A stretch of DNA of 6,162 nucleotides. It comes from Chloroflexota bacterium. GTDB lineage: Bacteria; Chloroflexota; Dehalococcoidia; DSTF01; JACRBR01. The stretch lies in NCBI GenBank assembly GCA_025355835.1, contig JANXYW010000176.1, positions 1 to 6,162 of the forward strand, in the 5' to 3' direction. Positions 1 to 4,456 of this stretch are shown in pieces. Position numbers and translations under genes: made by a program. Within the stretch, counting starts at the first letter, position 1, and each line of letters starts with the position of its first letter. Below the pieces are notes generated by a model, which was not told the origin of the DNA, did no database searches, and saw only the letters and a program-made list of their open reading frames with translations.

Positions 1-336
1 TCGGACGAGTACTACCTCAACGCCATGTGGAACGTCATCCAGGAGCGGATGATCAGCCGCCACGTGCCGGTGAAGAACCTGCATCGCGGCAAGATCGATC
101 CCGCGAGCGGCGGCAGCGTGCGGCAGGAAGTCGAGCTGAAGCAGGGCATCTCGCAGGACACCTGCCGCGCCATCGTCAAGCTGATCAAAGAACAGAAGAT
201 GAAGAAAGTGCAGTCGCAGATCCAGGGCGACGCCGTGCGCGTTTCATCGCCATCGCGCGACGAACTGCAGGCCGTCATGGCGCTGCTGAAGCAGCAGGAC
301 TACGACGTCGATCTACAGTTCGGCAACTACCGGTAG
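1..336 (+). CDS. yajQ: YajQ-family nucleotide-binding protein (DUF520), 3' part
   Basis: The frame is open from the window edge to a TAG at 334-336 and gives 111 residues; YajQ proteins are usually about 160 residues, so roughly the first 50 are missing. Family landmarks are present: GKIDPASGGSVRQ at visible residues 30-42, a lysine-rich helix IVKLIKEQKMKKVQ at 58-71, the strand IQGDAVRV at 74-81, SRDELQAVMALL at 85-96, and the typical ending DVDLQFGNYR (family usually ...LQFxNFR). The family folds as two ferredoxin-like domains, binds nucleic acid or nucleotides, and is described in some bacteria as a cyclic di-GMP effector. Which ligand it binds here cannot be told from sequence. It is the only confident plus-strand gene and it converges on the next gene with a single base between stop codons. 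No plus-strand terminator hairpin is evident, so the ends of the two transcripts probably overlap. Confidence 0.94.
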   Translation, partial: SDEYYLNAMWNVIQERMISRHVPVKNLHRGKIDPASGGSVRQEVELKQGISQDTCRAIVKLIKEQKMKKVQSQIQGDAVRVSSPSRDELQAVMALLKQQDYDVDLQFGNYR

Positions 337-337
337 G

Positions 338-505
338 TCAGGGTTCGTCGCGGCGAAGATTGAGAGAGTCCGGGCGACGAAGCTTGGCCGCGTTTTCTTG
401 CGCCCGCTCTTCTTCAACGATCTCTCGCATCGCTCTGAAGTCTTCTGGGCGCGAAAGAGGCCGCACAGCGCCGTAGACATCCTCAAGTGCCAGTGAACGT
501 TTCAT
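338..505 (-). CDS. 55-residue protein resembling an AbrB/VapB antitoxin C-terminal tail
   Basis: ATG at 505-503, TGA at 340-338, 55 residues: starts MKRSLALEDVYGAVRP and continues LSRPEDFRAMREIVEEERAQ. The pattern (LED)VYGAV-P--RPEDF---RE---EE-A recalls the C-terminal, toxin-binding tail seen after the DNA-binding domain of AbrB/MazE/VapB-type antitoxins. That match is from memory, not a search. The N-terminal swapped-hairpin DNA-binding domain is absent and the chain is highly charged and probably helical. Only 3 bases separate its ATG from the TAG of the upstream PAC2 gene, so it is probably translated by coupling; only a weak GGCGG-like element precedes it. It fills the PAC2-yajQ gap almost exactly. 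No toxin (PIN or MazF) gene lies beside it, so a role as antitoxin is inference. Alternatives are a remnant of a longer antitoxin or a small PAC2 partner. Confidence 0.6.
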   Translation of the reverse strand: MKRSLALEDVYGAVRPLSRPEDFRAMREIVEEERAQENAAKLRRPDSLNLRRDEP

Positions 506-508
506 CGC

Positions 509-1384
509 CTAACCGCCGTCATCCCGCTGCTGCTTCAAGAAGCTCTCCAGATCGGCGATGATCGTGCCGGCTGGCGGCAACTCCGCTTGCGGGGGCATCG
601 CGCCACCGACGGCGTCGTGCGCTTCTTCGAGGCTGCGAATGCGCTGCTGGATCTCCTCGTTGTCGCGCGTGGCCATCGACACCTGGCGGACGAACTCGTC
701 CGCCACGATGCGCAGCTCGCCGAGATTGAGGTGCAGCTCCAGCACATCGTCCAGTGCGTCGAGCAGGCCGAGCGCTGTCTTCGGATTCGGCGTCCCGCCG
801 AGGTAGTACGGCGTCGCGGCCCAGACGCTCGCGGTCGCCAGCTCCGCCCGCAGGCAGGCATCGTGAAGCGCGCCGACGATGCCGGTCGGGCCTTCATAGC
901 TGGAGCGCGTGATGCCGCGGCTGGCCAGCTTCGTCTGAACACCATCGTCGGTACTGAATCCGGTCAGCGGCACGGGCCGCGTGTGCACGGCGTCGGTCAC
1001 GAGCGATCCGAGCGTCACGAGCCGCCGCGCCCCGACCGATCGTGCCAGCCGCGTGATCTCGCCGCAGTAGCTGCGCCACTTGAGGTTCGGTTCGGTGCCG
1101 ATGAGCAGCACGGCTGCGGGCTGCGTCTCGGTGCCGCGATGAAAGTAGAACTCGTTCTTCGGCCACGAAAGCTCGCGCTGCGATCCATCGACGATGCGGA
1201 TCTGCGGGCGCGTGTCGGTGAAGCTGTAGTACTCCTCCGGATCCATCCGCGCGAACGACTCCGCTTTCCACGAGTCGATGAGGTATCGCACCGCCGTCGT
1301 CGCCGACTGTCCGGCGTCGTTCCACCCCTGAAACGCCGCGATGACGTTCGGGCGATCAAGCTCCGGGATCTTCTCGAGTTCCAT
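509..1384 (-). CDS. PAC2-family protein (proteasome assembly chaperone 2-like)
   Basis: A complete 291-residue protein. The N-terminal segment NVIAAFQGWNDAGQSATTAVRYL (residues 13-35), with the GWNDAG turn at 20-25, is the hallmark of bacterial PAC2 (PF09754) proteins. Other family-like segments are VLLIGTEPNLKWRSYCGEI, RLVTLGSLVTDAVHTRPVPLTG, and YEGPTGIVGALHDACLRAEL followed by SVWAATPYYL. It ends in a predicted coiled helix (NEEIQQRIRSLEEAHD) and a short ADLESFLKQQ tail, common in actinobacterial and Chloroflexota members. The family is named after a eukaryotic 20S proteasome assembly chaperone; its bacterial function is not established, and no proteasome gene is visible here. The ATG at 1384 was chosen because the conserved N-terminus begins straight after it. 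No clear Shine-Dalgarno precedes it, suggesting a leaderless or weakly led message. The 55-residue gene follows 3 bases after its stop. Confidence 0.9.
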   Translation of the reverse strand: MELEKIPELDRPNVIAAFQGWNDAGQSATTAVRYLIDSWKAESFARMDPEEYYSFTDTRPQIRIVDGSQRELSWPKNEFYFHRGTETQPAAVLLIGTEPNLKWRSYCGEITRLARSVGARRLVTLGSLVTDAVHTRPVPLTGFSTDDGVQTKLASRGITRSSYEGPTGIVGALHDACLRAELATASVWAATPYYLGGTPNPKTALGLLDALDDVLELHLNLGELRIVADEFVRQVSMATRDNEEIQQRIRSLEEAHDAVGGAMPPQAELPPAGTIIADLESFLKQQRDDGG

Positions 1385-1412
1385 GTAGTCAGCGTAGCAC
1401 GGTCGTGTCGGA

Positions 1413-1498
1413 GGTCGTCAGTCGTCAGTCATCGGTCGTCAGGGGAGGCGAGACGCAGCGAATCGCCACCGACGACTTAGGACCGACGACCGACGACC
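1413..1498. repeat. Long imperfect inverted repeat of 7-bp GTCGTCR units
   Basis: The arms 1413-1443 and 1468-1498 match as inverted repeats at 24 of 31 positions, around a 24-base loop. The outer 18 bp (1413-1430 against 1481-1498) differ at only two places. Each arm is itself a run of 7-bp units, GTCGTCA on the left and GTCGTCG on the right when read in the same sense. In a minus-strand RNA the two outer differences become G-U wobbles, so the outer 18 bp would pair throughout; in a plus-strand RNA they are A-C mismatches. It sits in the leader side of the PAC2 gene, 29 bases from its ATG, and could be a 5'UTR hairpin, a dispersed repeat, or both. Confidence 0.75.
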
Positions 1499-1500
1499 AT

Positions 1501-1540
1501 AAGAAAAAGGAAGAGGCCACGAGCGAGCGCTCCGGCCTCC
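1501..1540 (-). terminator. Rho-independent terminator of the 72-residue gene
   Basis: On the minus strand GAGGCC (1539-1534) pairs with GGCCTC (1518-1513). An inner GAG/CTC extension around a short CGCTCG loop adds to the stem, and the T-rich run TTCCTTTTTCTT (1512-1501) follows at once. It lies 30 bases downstream of the TAG at 1571-1569, the usual distance, and points the same way as that gene. Its presence is one of the main reasons for accepting the small upstream frame as a real gene. It also separates that unit from the PAC2 gene further on. Confidence 0.65.
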
Positions 1541-1568
1541 AACCTCCAACATGCTATGGACGAGCGAT

Positions 1569-1787
1569 CTAGGGCTGTCCGCCTGTCGCGAACTTGCCGG
1601 GGGTGTAGCCGCCGGCGGGGCGTACGGTGCGCGCGCGCTTCGGACGCATGGGCCGCGGTGGCGGGGCGCCGCCGTTGCCCTTCATCCATTCCGGCAGGAA
1701 CTTGTCGTACCTGTCGCCTGCCAGCGTCGATGACGCGGCGTTCTTCACCGGTCCGCGGCGCCTACCTCTGTTCGATTGTTGAGCCAT
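1569..1787 (-). CDS. Unrecognised small basic protein, 72 residues
   Basis: ATG at 1787-1785, TAG at 1571-1569. I do not recognise the family. The chain starts MAQQSNRGRRRGPVKNA, has one plausible ordered patch AGDRYDKFLPEWMKGNGG (residues 23-40), then a proline/arginine stretch APPPRPMRPKRARTVRP and a glycine-rich end GGYTPGKFATGGQP. It is strongly basic, with no cysteine, signal peptide or membrane segment, and is probably largely disordered, as many small RNA- or ribosome-associated proteins are; that role is inference only. Support for a real gene comes from three things: a GAGGA Shine-Dalgarno 3 bases before the ATG (1795-1791), GC-rich third positions over most of the frame, and a good terminator 30 bases past the stop. 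The rival is a chance frame in GC-rich spacer DNA, which the aligned start and end signals make less likely. Confidence 0.55.
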   Translation of the reverse strand: MAQQSNRGRRRGPVKNAASSTLAGDRYDKFLPEWMKGNGGAPPPRPMRPKRARTVRPAGGYTPGKFATGGQP

Positions 1788-1831
1788 GGATCCTCATGCA
1801 GTGGCAGTGCCGCGCAGCATGCGTAGCCTGC

Positions 1832-1845
1832 CGATACTAGTATCG
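1832..1845. promoter_or_regulatory. Perfect 14-bp palindrome, possible operator
   Basis: CGATACTAGTATCG is a perfect dyad centred 50 bases upstream of the ATG of the 72-residue gene. Its AT-rich core differs from the GC-rich surroundings, and on the minus strand GATACT within it could serve as a weak -10 box, although no good -35 is found at the right distance. An operator for a dimeric repressor overlapping the promoter is a reasonable reading, but no regulator gene is nearby to pair with it. Chance is possible. Confidence 0.35.
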
Positions 1846-1859
1846 TCTAGAAGTCGCAG

Positions 1860-1924
1860 CGCAAGAGAGGGGAGAATCTTGCGAGGCCAGCCGGTTGGCT
1901 TCCTTGCCCGTCTAAATCTAGACG
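1860..1924. other. Cluster of three consecutive hairpins
   Basis: Three adjacent inverted repeats are visible. CGCAAGA/TCTTGCG (1860-1866 and 1877-1883) has a purine-rich 10-base loop. GAGGCCA/TGGCTTC (1883-1902) flanks GCCGGT; this second stem contains G-U pairs only if read on the plus strand. CGTCTA/TAGACG (1909-1914 and 1919-1924) has an AATC loop. Stacked hairpins of this kind suggest a structured RNA, either the leader of the 72-residue gene on the minus strand or an independent plus-strand transcript. No known RNA family was recognised. Confidence 0.4.
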
Positions 1925-1973
1925 TAAAGCAGGGAGTTTGTCCATAGGTTCAAGGGTTTTCTGCGAAACTCCG

Positions 1974-2035
1974 TCCGTCTTTCTGTCGGTCGGTCGCTCA
2001 GTCTCTCGGTCGTTTCGTCGTTCAGTCTCTCTATT
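1974..2035. repeat. Low-complexity GTCG/GTCT/TCAG tract
   Basis: The plus strand here is built of short pyrimidine-biased words (GTCC, GTCT, GTCG, GGTC, TCAGTCTCTC). The decamer TCAGTCTCTC occurs at 1998-2007 and again at 2022-2031. It shares the GTCGTC flavour of the inverted repeat at 1413-1498, so both may come from the same repeat-generating process. It shows no coding constraint. Confidence 0.55.
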
Positions 2036-2047
2036 TGTTCGGAAATA

Positions 2048-2061
2048 GGCCGGCCGCGGCC
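2048..2061 (-). terminator. Weak terminator-like hairpin after the GMC gene
   Basis: On the minus strand GGCCG, loop CGGC, CGGCC forms a 5-bp all-GC stem 17 bases past the GMC stop and is followed by TATTTCC. The short stem and poor U run make it a weak candidate; it could simply be GC-rich sequence. Confidence 0.25.
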
Positions 2062-2078
2062 ACGTTTCTCCCTATCGA

Positions 2079-3608
2079 CTACGTGCCCAACTCTTCGCGC
2101 GCCCATGCGCCCATGCGTTCACCGATCATGATCGTGGGAATGTTGGTGTTAGCGCTGGGGACGCGCACCATGATCGATGCGTCGGCGATGCGGAGGCCGC
2201 GGAGGCCGTGCACCATGCCGCGCTCGTCGACGACGGCGGTCTCGTCATCGGCGGGGCCCATGCGGGCGGTGCACGATGGGTGCGCGCCAGTGGCGGAGTT
2301 GCGGCGTATCCATGGCGCGAGCAGCGCCGGGTCGGCCAGCTCGGCATCCGTCGGGCGGCGCACGCCGTCGCTCACGGCGGCGACCGCCTTTGTTGCGCAG
2401 ATTTCCATTGCGCGCCGCAGGCCATCGACGAGCTTGATGTAGTCGCGCTCGTCGGAGAGGTAGTCCATCAGCAGGCGCGGCTTCGCATCGATGTCGGCGC
2501 TCTCGAACTCCAGGCAGCCGTACGAGTAGGACTTGAAGACGCACGCCGCGAGGCCCATCAGCAGCGTGCCGCCCTGGTAATGCATGAACGACAGCGGCTC
2601 CAGCTGCATGTCGTTGAAGTCGTCGCTGCCGGTGGCTGTGTAACGCAGCGTCGTCTGGATCACGGGCTGGTTGAAGTCGGCGATGCCGGGCTTCGGCACG
2701 AGCGTCGGGCCGATGGCGGGGTGATCCTGCATGTGCTGCCCAACGCCGCTCAGTTCGCGCACGGCGCCGATGCCGAGGCGATCGAGCACATCGCGCGGGC
2801 CGATGCCGGAGCGCACGAGCACCGCCGGCGAGTGAATCGCGCCGCACGCGAGCACGACCTGACGCGCGCTGATGCTCTCGATCACACCGGCGGTGCGCAC
2901 TTCGACTCCGGTTGCTTCACCGTTCTGGAAGACGACGCGGCGGACGTCGGTGTCGGCGCGGATGGTGAGGTTCGGGCGGTCGCGCGCGGGGCCAAGGTAG
3001 GCAATGGCGGTGCTGATGCGCAGAGTGCCGCGCTTGTTCATCGGGTGCGGCGCGTAGCCGGTATCGACGGGGTCGTTGTGGTCGAGGCACTGCTGGTAGC
3101 CCAGCTCGGCGCAGGCGTCGAGGAAGGCGGCCTGGTACGGCACGAGTTCGTCGCGCGTATGGCGGCGGATGGGCAGCGGGCCGGAGCCGCCGTGAATGGC
3201 CGTTTCGCCGAAATCGAGATCCGTTTCGAGGCGCTTGAAGGCGGGCAGCACCTTCTCCCAGCTCCACAGCGGGTTGCCCAACGACGCCCACTCGTCGTAG
3301 TCGGACGGGACGCCGCGCAGGGCGATGGCGGTGTTGACGGCCGACGAGCCGCCGGTGACGCGTCCGCGCGGGAACGCCGAGACGCGACTGGTGGTGGTCG
3401 GCTGGTAGCGGAGGGCCCAGTCGTGGTCGAAGAACGAGCTGTGGTTGACGTTCTGCAGGTCCTCCGGCAGCGCCTCGAGGTTTGGGTAGTCAGGGCCGGA
3501 TTCGATCAGCAGGACGCGGATGTTCGGGTCTTCGCTGACGCGCGCCGCGACGACGGCGCCGCCCGCACCGGCGCCGACGACGATCAGATCGTAGTCGAAA
3601 GATGTCAT
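2079..3608 (-). CDS. GMC-family FAD-dependent oxidoreductase (choline/alcohol dehydrogenase-like)
   Basis: A complete 509-residue flavoprotein, typical for the family. The FAD-binding Rossmann motif is at residues 8-36 (LIVVGAGAGGAVV, glycines 12, 14 and 17, with acidic E36 closing the fold). The first GMC signature is GRVTGGSSAVN (82-92) and the second is GAIHSPAVLVRSGIG (256-270). The C-terminal catalytic region has AHPSCTARMGP, with H443 the likely catalytic base, and GLRIADASIMVRVPSANTNIPTIMIGE (471-497), with N487 as its probable partner. The usual HPxGTxRMG reads HPSCTARMG here, a small departure. Family members oxidise alcohols to aldehydes with FAD, either as oxidases or as quinone/cytochrome-linked dehydrogenases; the substrate cannot be read from the sequence. 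There is no signal peptide, so it is cytoplasmic. I prefer the ATG at 3608 over one 14 codons upstream, because GAGAGG (3624-3619) lies 10 bases before it and the FAD motif follows at the normal distance. The gene appears to be monocistronic. Confidence 0.94.
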   Translation of the reverse strand: MTSFDYDLIVVGAGAGGAVVAARVSEDPNIRVLLIESGPDYPNLEALPEDLQNVNHSSFFDHDWALRYQPTTTSRVSAFPRGRVTGGSSAVNTAIALRGVPSDYDEWASLGNPLWSWEKVLPAFKRLETDLDFGETAIHGGSGPLPIRRHTRDELVPYQAAFLDACAELGYQQCLDHNDPVDTGYAPHPMNKRGTLRISTAIAYLGPARDRPNLTIRADTDVRRVVFQNGEATGVEVRTAGVIESISARQVVLACGAIHSPAVLVRSGIGPRDVLDRLGIGAVRELSGVGQHMQDHPAIGPTLVPKPGIADFNQPVIQTTLRYTATGSDDFNDMQLEPLSFMHYQGGTLLMGLAACVFKSYSYGCLEFESADIDAKPRLLMDYLSDERDYIKLVDGLRRAMEICATKAVAAVSDGVRRPTDAELADPALLAPWIRRNSATGAHPSCTARMGPADDETAVVDERGMVHGLRGLRIADASIMVRVPSANTNIPTIMIGERMGAWAREELGT

Positions 3609-3650
3609 CGCTGGTTGCCTCTCGTTGGTGTGCGGTGTTGGTGGTGGCAC

Positions 3651-3656
3651 ATGATA
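3651..3656 (-). promoter_or_regulatory. Possible -10 element of the GMC gene
   Basis: TATCAT on the minus strand matches five of six bases of the sigma-70 -10 consensus and lies 42 bases upstream of the preferred ATG, in the AT-richest part of the spacer (3620-3750). No convincing -35 box is present 16-18 bases further upstream. If used, it would place the alternative upstream ATG at the promoter itself, which again favours the start at 3608. Confidence 0.3.
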
Positions 3657-3753
3657 TCGGAGGTTTGATTGAGGTACTGTTTTTCGAATTTCTCGTTGTG
3701 GGTGATTGTTCTTCGTTCGTCATTTTGGGTTTTGGTTGATTGATCCGTTTTAG

Positions 3754-3830
3754 CCACGAAGGACACGAAGGGGCACGAAGAATTTGGACAGAAAGGACGG
3801 GAACCACGAAGGACACGAAGGGGCACGAAG
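3754..3830. repeat. Two identical 27-bp direct repeats, 50-bp period
   Basis: Identical copies lie at 3754-3780 and 3804-3830, each made of three ACGAAG-containing sub-repeats (CCACGAAGGACACGAAGG, then GGCACGAAG). The starts are exactly 50 bp apart with a 23-bp unrelated spacer. CACGAAGGACACGAAGG-type units are a familiar intergenic motif of environmental bacterial genomes, and the reverse strand translates to spurious FVSFV-like peptides. Two copies with internal 9-10 bp periodicity do not make a CRISPR array. Confidence 0.85.
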
Positions 3831-3957
3831 GGTTGGGCATGGGGCGATGATACTCGTCGTGGTGGGAGATGTTGTAGGGGGTTGTGGCACGCGAGTGGAG
3901 GTGGTGAGATTGCGGACATCGCGCCAGAACGCGCACCTCACCCCGGCCGCTGGCCGA

Positions 3958-3980
3958 CCCTCTCCACGTCGTGGAGAGGG
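3958..3980. repeat. Module A hairpin, copy 1
   Basis: An 11-bp perfect inverted repeat, CCCTCTCCACG and its complement, around a single central T. The copy at 4393-4415 has the same arms with a central A, as if the core had been inverted or the central base were free to vary. Confidence 0.8.
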
Positions 3981-4110
3981 GAGCGTTTCGGACGGCGGTG
4001 GTTGGAGACGGGAGGTTGTTCTGGGACGGAGGCGGGCGCAACGGGTTGCGACCCTACAGCGAATGCGGATCCTTGCTGGGTGCGAGAGGTCTGTGATTCG
4101 GCGGTGTGCA

Positions 4111-4193
4111 GGCGGGGCGCCCGCGCTCCATCGGCGGATCTTTGAGGACGGTGCGGTTGCGCCAGCCGCGCACCTCACCCCGGCCTTCGGCCG
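4111..4193. repeat. 83-bp perfect direct repeat, copy 1
   Basis: Identical base for base to 4309-4391; the starts are 198 bp apart. It comprises module B plus the first 26 bp of module A. Perfect identity over 83 bp, beside neighbouring module copies that have diverged by 7-10 percent, points to a recent duplication or gene-conversion event. Confidence 0.9.
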
Positions 4194-4228
4194 GGGTTGG
4201 AGACGGGAGGTTGTTGTGGGACGGGCGC

Positions 4229-4248
4229 GGGCGCAACCGGTTGCGCCC
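4229..4248. repeat. 20-bp perfect palindrome in module C
   Basis: GGGCGCAACCGGTTGCGCCC is a perfect dyad. The other module C copy (4034-4054) carries a degraded version of the same structure, so the palindrome is a shared property of the module. The word is reminiscent of GGGCGCAAC...GTTGCGCCC elements common in intergenic DNA of environmental bacteria. Confidence 0.85.
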
Positions 4249-4308
4249 CTATAGCGATCGGGCGGTTGCGCGGAAACCGTCGAGTGTTCGTGAACGTGGC
4301 GGTGGACG

Positions 4309-4391
4309 GGCGGGGCGCCCGCGCTCCATCGGCGGATCTTTGAGGACGGTGCGGTTGCGCCAGCCGCGCACCTCACCCCGGCCTTCGGCCG
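4309..4391. repeat. 83-bp perfect direct repeat, copy 2
   Basis: The second identical copy of the repeat at 4111-4193. Here module A continues past the repeat into its CCCTCTCC hairpin (4393-4415), whereas copy 1 jumps straight into module C, so the two copies diverge abruptly at their right ends. Confidence 0.9.
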
Positions 4392-4392
4392 A

Positions 4393-4415
4393 CCCTCTCC
4401 ACGACGTGGAGAGGG
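4393..4415. repeat. Module A hairpin, copy 2
   Basis: The same 11-bp arms as at 3958-3980 with a central A. It lies 40 bases from the stop codon of the minus-strand regulator gene. Read on the minus strand it is a strong stem without a following U run, so it is a poor terminator by the usual rule, though it could block 3'-exonuclease decay. Confidence 0.75.
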
Positions 4416-4428
4416 GAGCGTTTCGGGC

Positions 4429-4456
4429 GGCGGTGGACGGGCGGGGCGCCCGCGCT
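4429..4456. repeat. 28-bp repeat overlapping the regulator gene's stop codon
   Basis: Identical to 4298-4325 (GGCGGTGGACGG, then the GCGGGGCGCC-rich core). Its last two bases are part of the stop codon at 4457-4455. The array therefore ends exactly where the coding sequence begins, suggesting a junction at this point. Confidence 0.8.

Larger units (their letters stand above)
1788..2078. other. Gene-free spacer rich in hairpins and a low-complexity tract
   Basis: Between the GMC gene stop and the 72-residue gene start I see no convincing frame. A minus-strand frame of 62 codons (2106-1918) overlaps the end of the GMC gene and its translation follows the low-complexity tract. Going down the minus strand, the spacer holds a GC-rich hairpin just past the GMC stop, a GTCG/GTCT tract, three hairpins in 1860-1924, and a perfect palindrome at 1832-1845. 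The last 150 bases would be the leader or promoter of the 72-residue gene. I could not match the structure to a known riboswitch, SRP RNA, 6S RNA or tmRNA. Confidence 0.6.
3609..4454. other. 846-base gene-free spacer dominated by repeats
   Basis: I find no credible gene here. Several frames of 80-200 codons are open on both strands, but their translations simply follow the repeats, with repeated serine-phenylalanine-valine or serine-proline-arginine runs that recur from copy to copy. Bases 3609-3753 are comparatively AT-rich and probably carry the GMC promoter. Bases 3754-3830 hold a pair of 27-bp direct repeats. Bases 3831-3930 show nothing recognisable. Bases 3931-4456 are a composite array of hairpin-forming repeats, described separately. 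No transposase, integrase, tRNA or CRISPR array is present. Confidence 0.8.
3931..4456. repeat. Composite REP/MITE-like repeat array of three modules
   Basis: Three modules recur. Module A (70 bp) is at 3931-4000 and 4366-4435 with 65 of 70 bases identical, and in shortened form at 4168-4193. Module C (63 bp) is at 4000-4062 and 4195-4257 with 57 of 63 identical. Module B, which contains CGGGGCGCCCGCGCTCC, is at 4111-4167 and 4309-4365. The order reads A-C-B, A(short)-C-B, A, then a partial B. Each module carries or flanks a hairpin: a GGCC-TTC-GGCC stem and a CCCTCTCCACG stem in A, and GGCGCAACC/GGTTGCGCC in C. This is the architecture of clustered non-autonomous palindromic repeats; no transposase is present and no target-site duplication was evident. 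Confidence 0.85.

Noticed and set aside
27..476. A 149-codon plus-strand frame overlapping yajQ
   Set aside because: It is out of frame with the clear YajQ reading and gives an arginine-rich, low-information peptide; its 3' part lies opposite the more plausible 55-residue gene.
587..1480. A 297-codon plus-strand frame opposite the PAC2 gene
   Set aside because: It is an arginine- and histidine-rich antisense translation with no family features, fully explained by GC-rich codons of PAC2.
1918..2106. A 62-codon minus-strand frame past the end of the GMC gene
   Set aside because: It overlaps the GMC 3' end, lacks a ribosome binding site, and its arginine/threonine/glutamate-rich peptide mirrors the low-complexity tract.
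2208..3668. A 486-codon open frame on the plus strand across the GMC gene
   Set aside because: It is antisense to a complete gene with all family motifs; long antisense frames are expected at high GC, and its translation has no recognisable domain.
3754..3830. Possible CRISPR mini-array
   Set aside because: There are only two repeats, they have internal periodicity and a 23-bp spacer, and no cas genes are visible; the motif matches a common dispersed intergenic repeat.
4393..4415. Rho-independent terminator of the regulator gene
   Set aside because: The stem is strong but no U-rich run follows it on the minus strand, and the same hairpin occurs in another copy unrelated to a gene end.
3931..4456. 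A decayed insertion sequence
   Set aside because: No transposase fragment in any frame, no clear terminal inverted repeats enclosing the region, and no target-site duplication; composite palindromic repeats explain it better.
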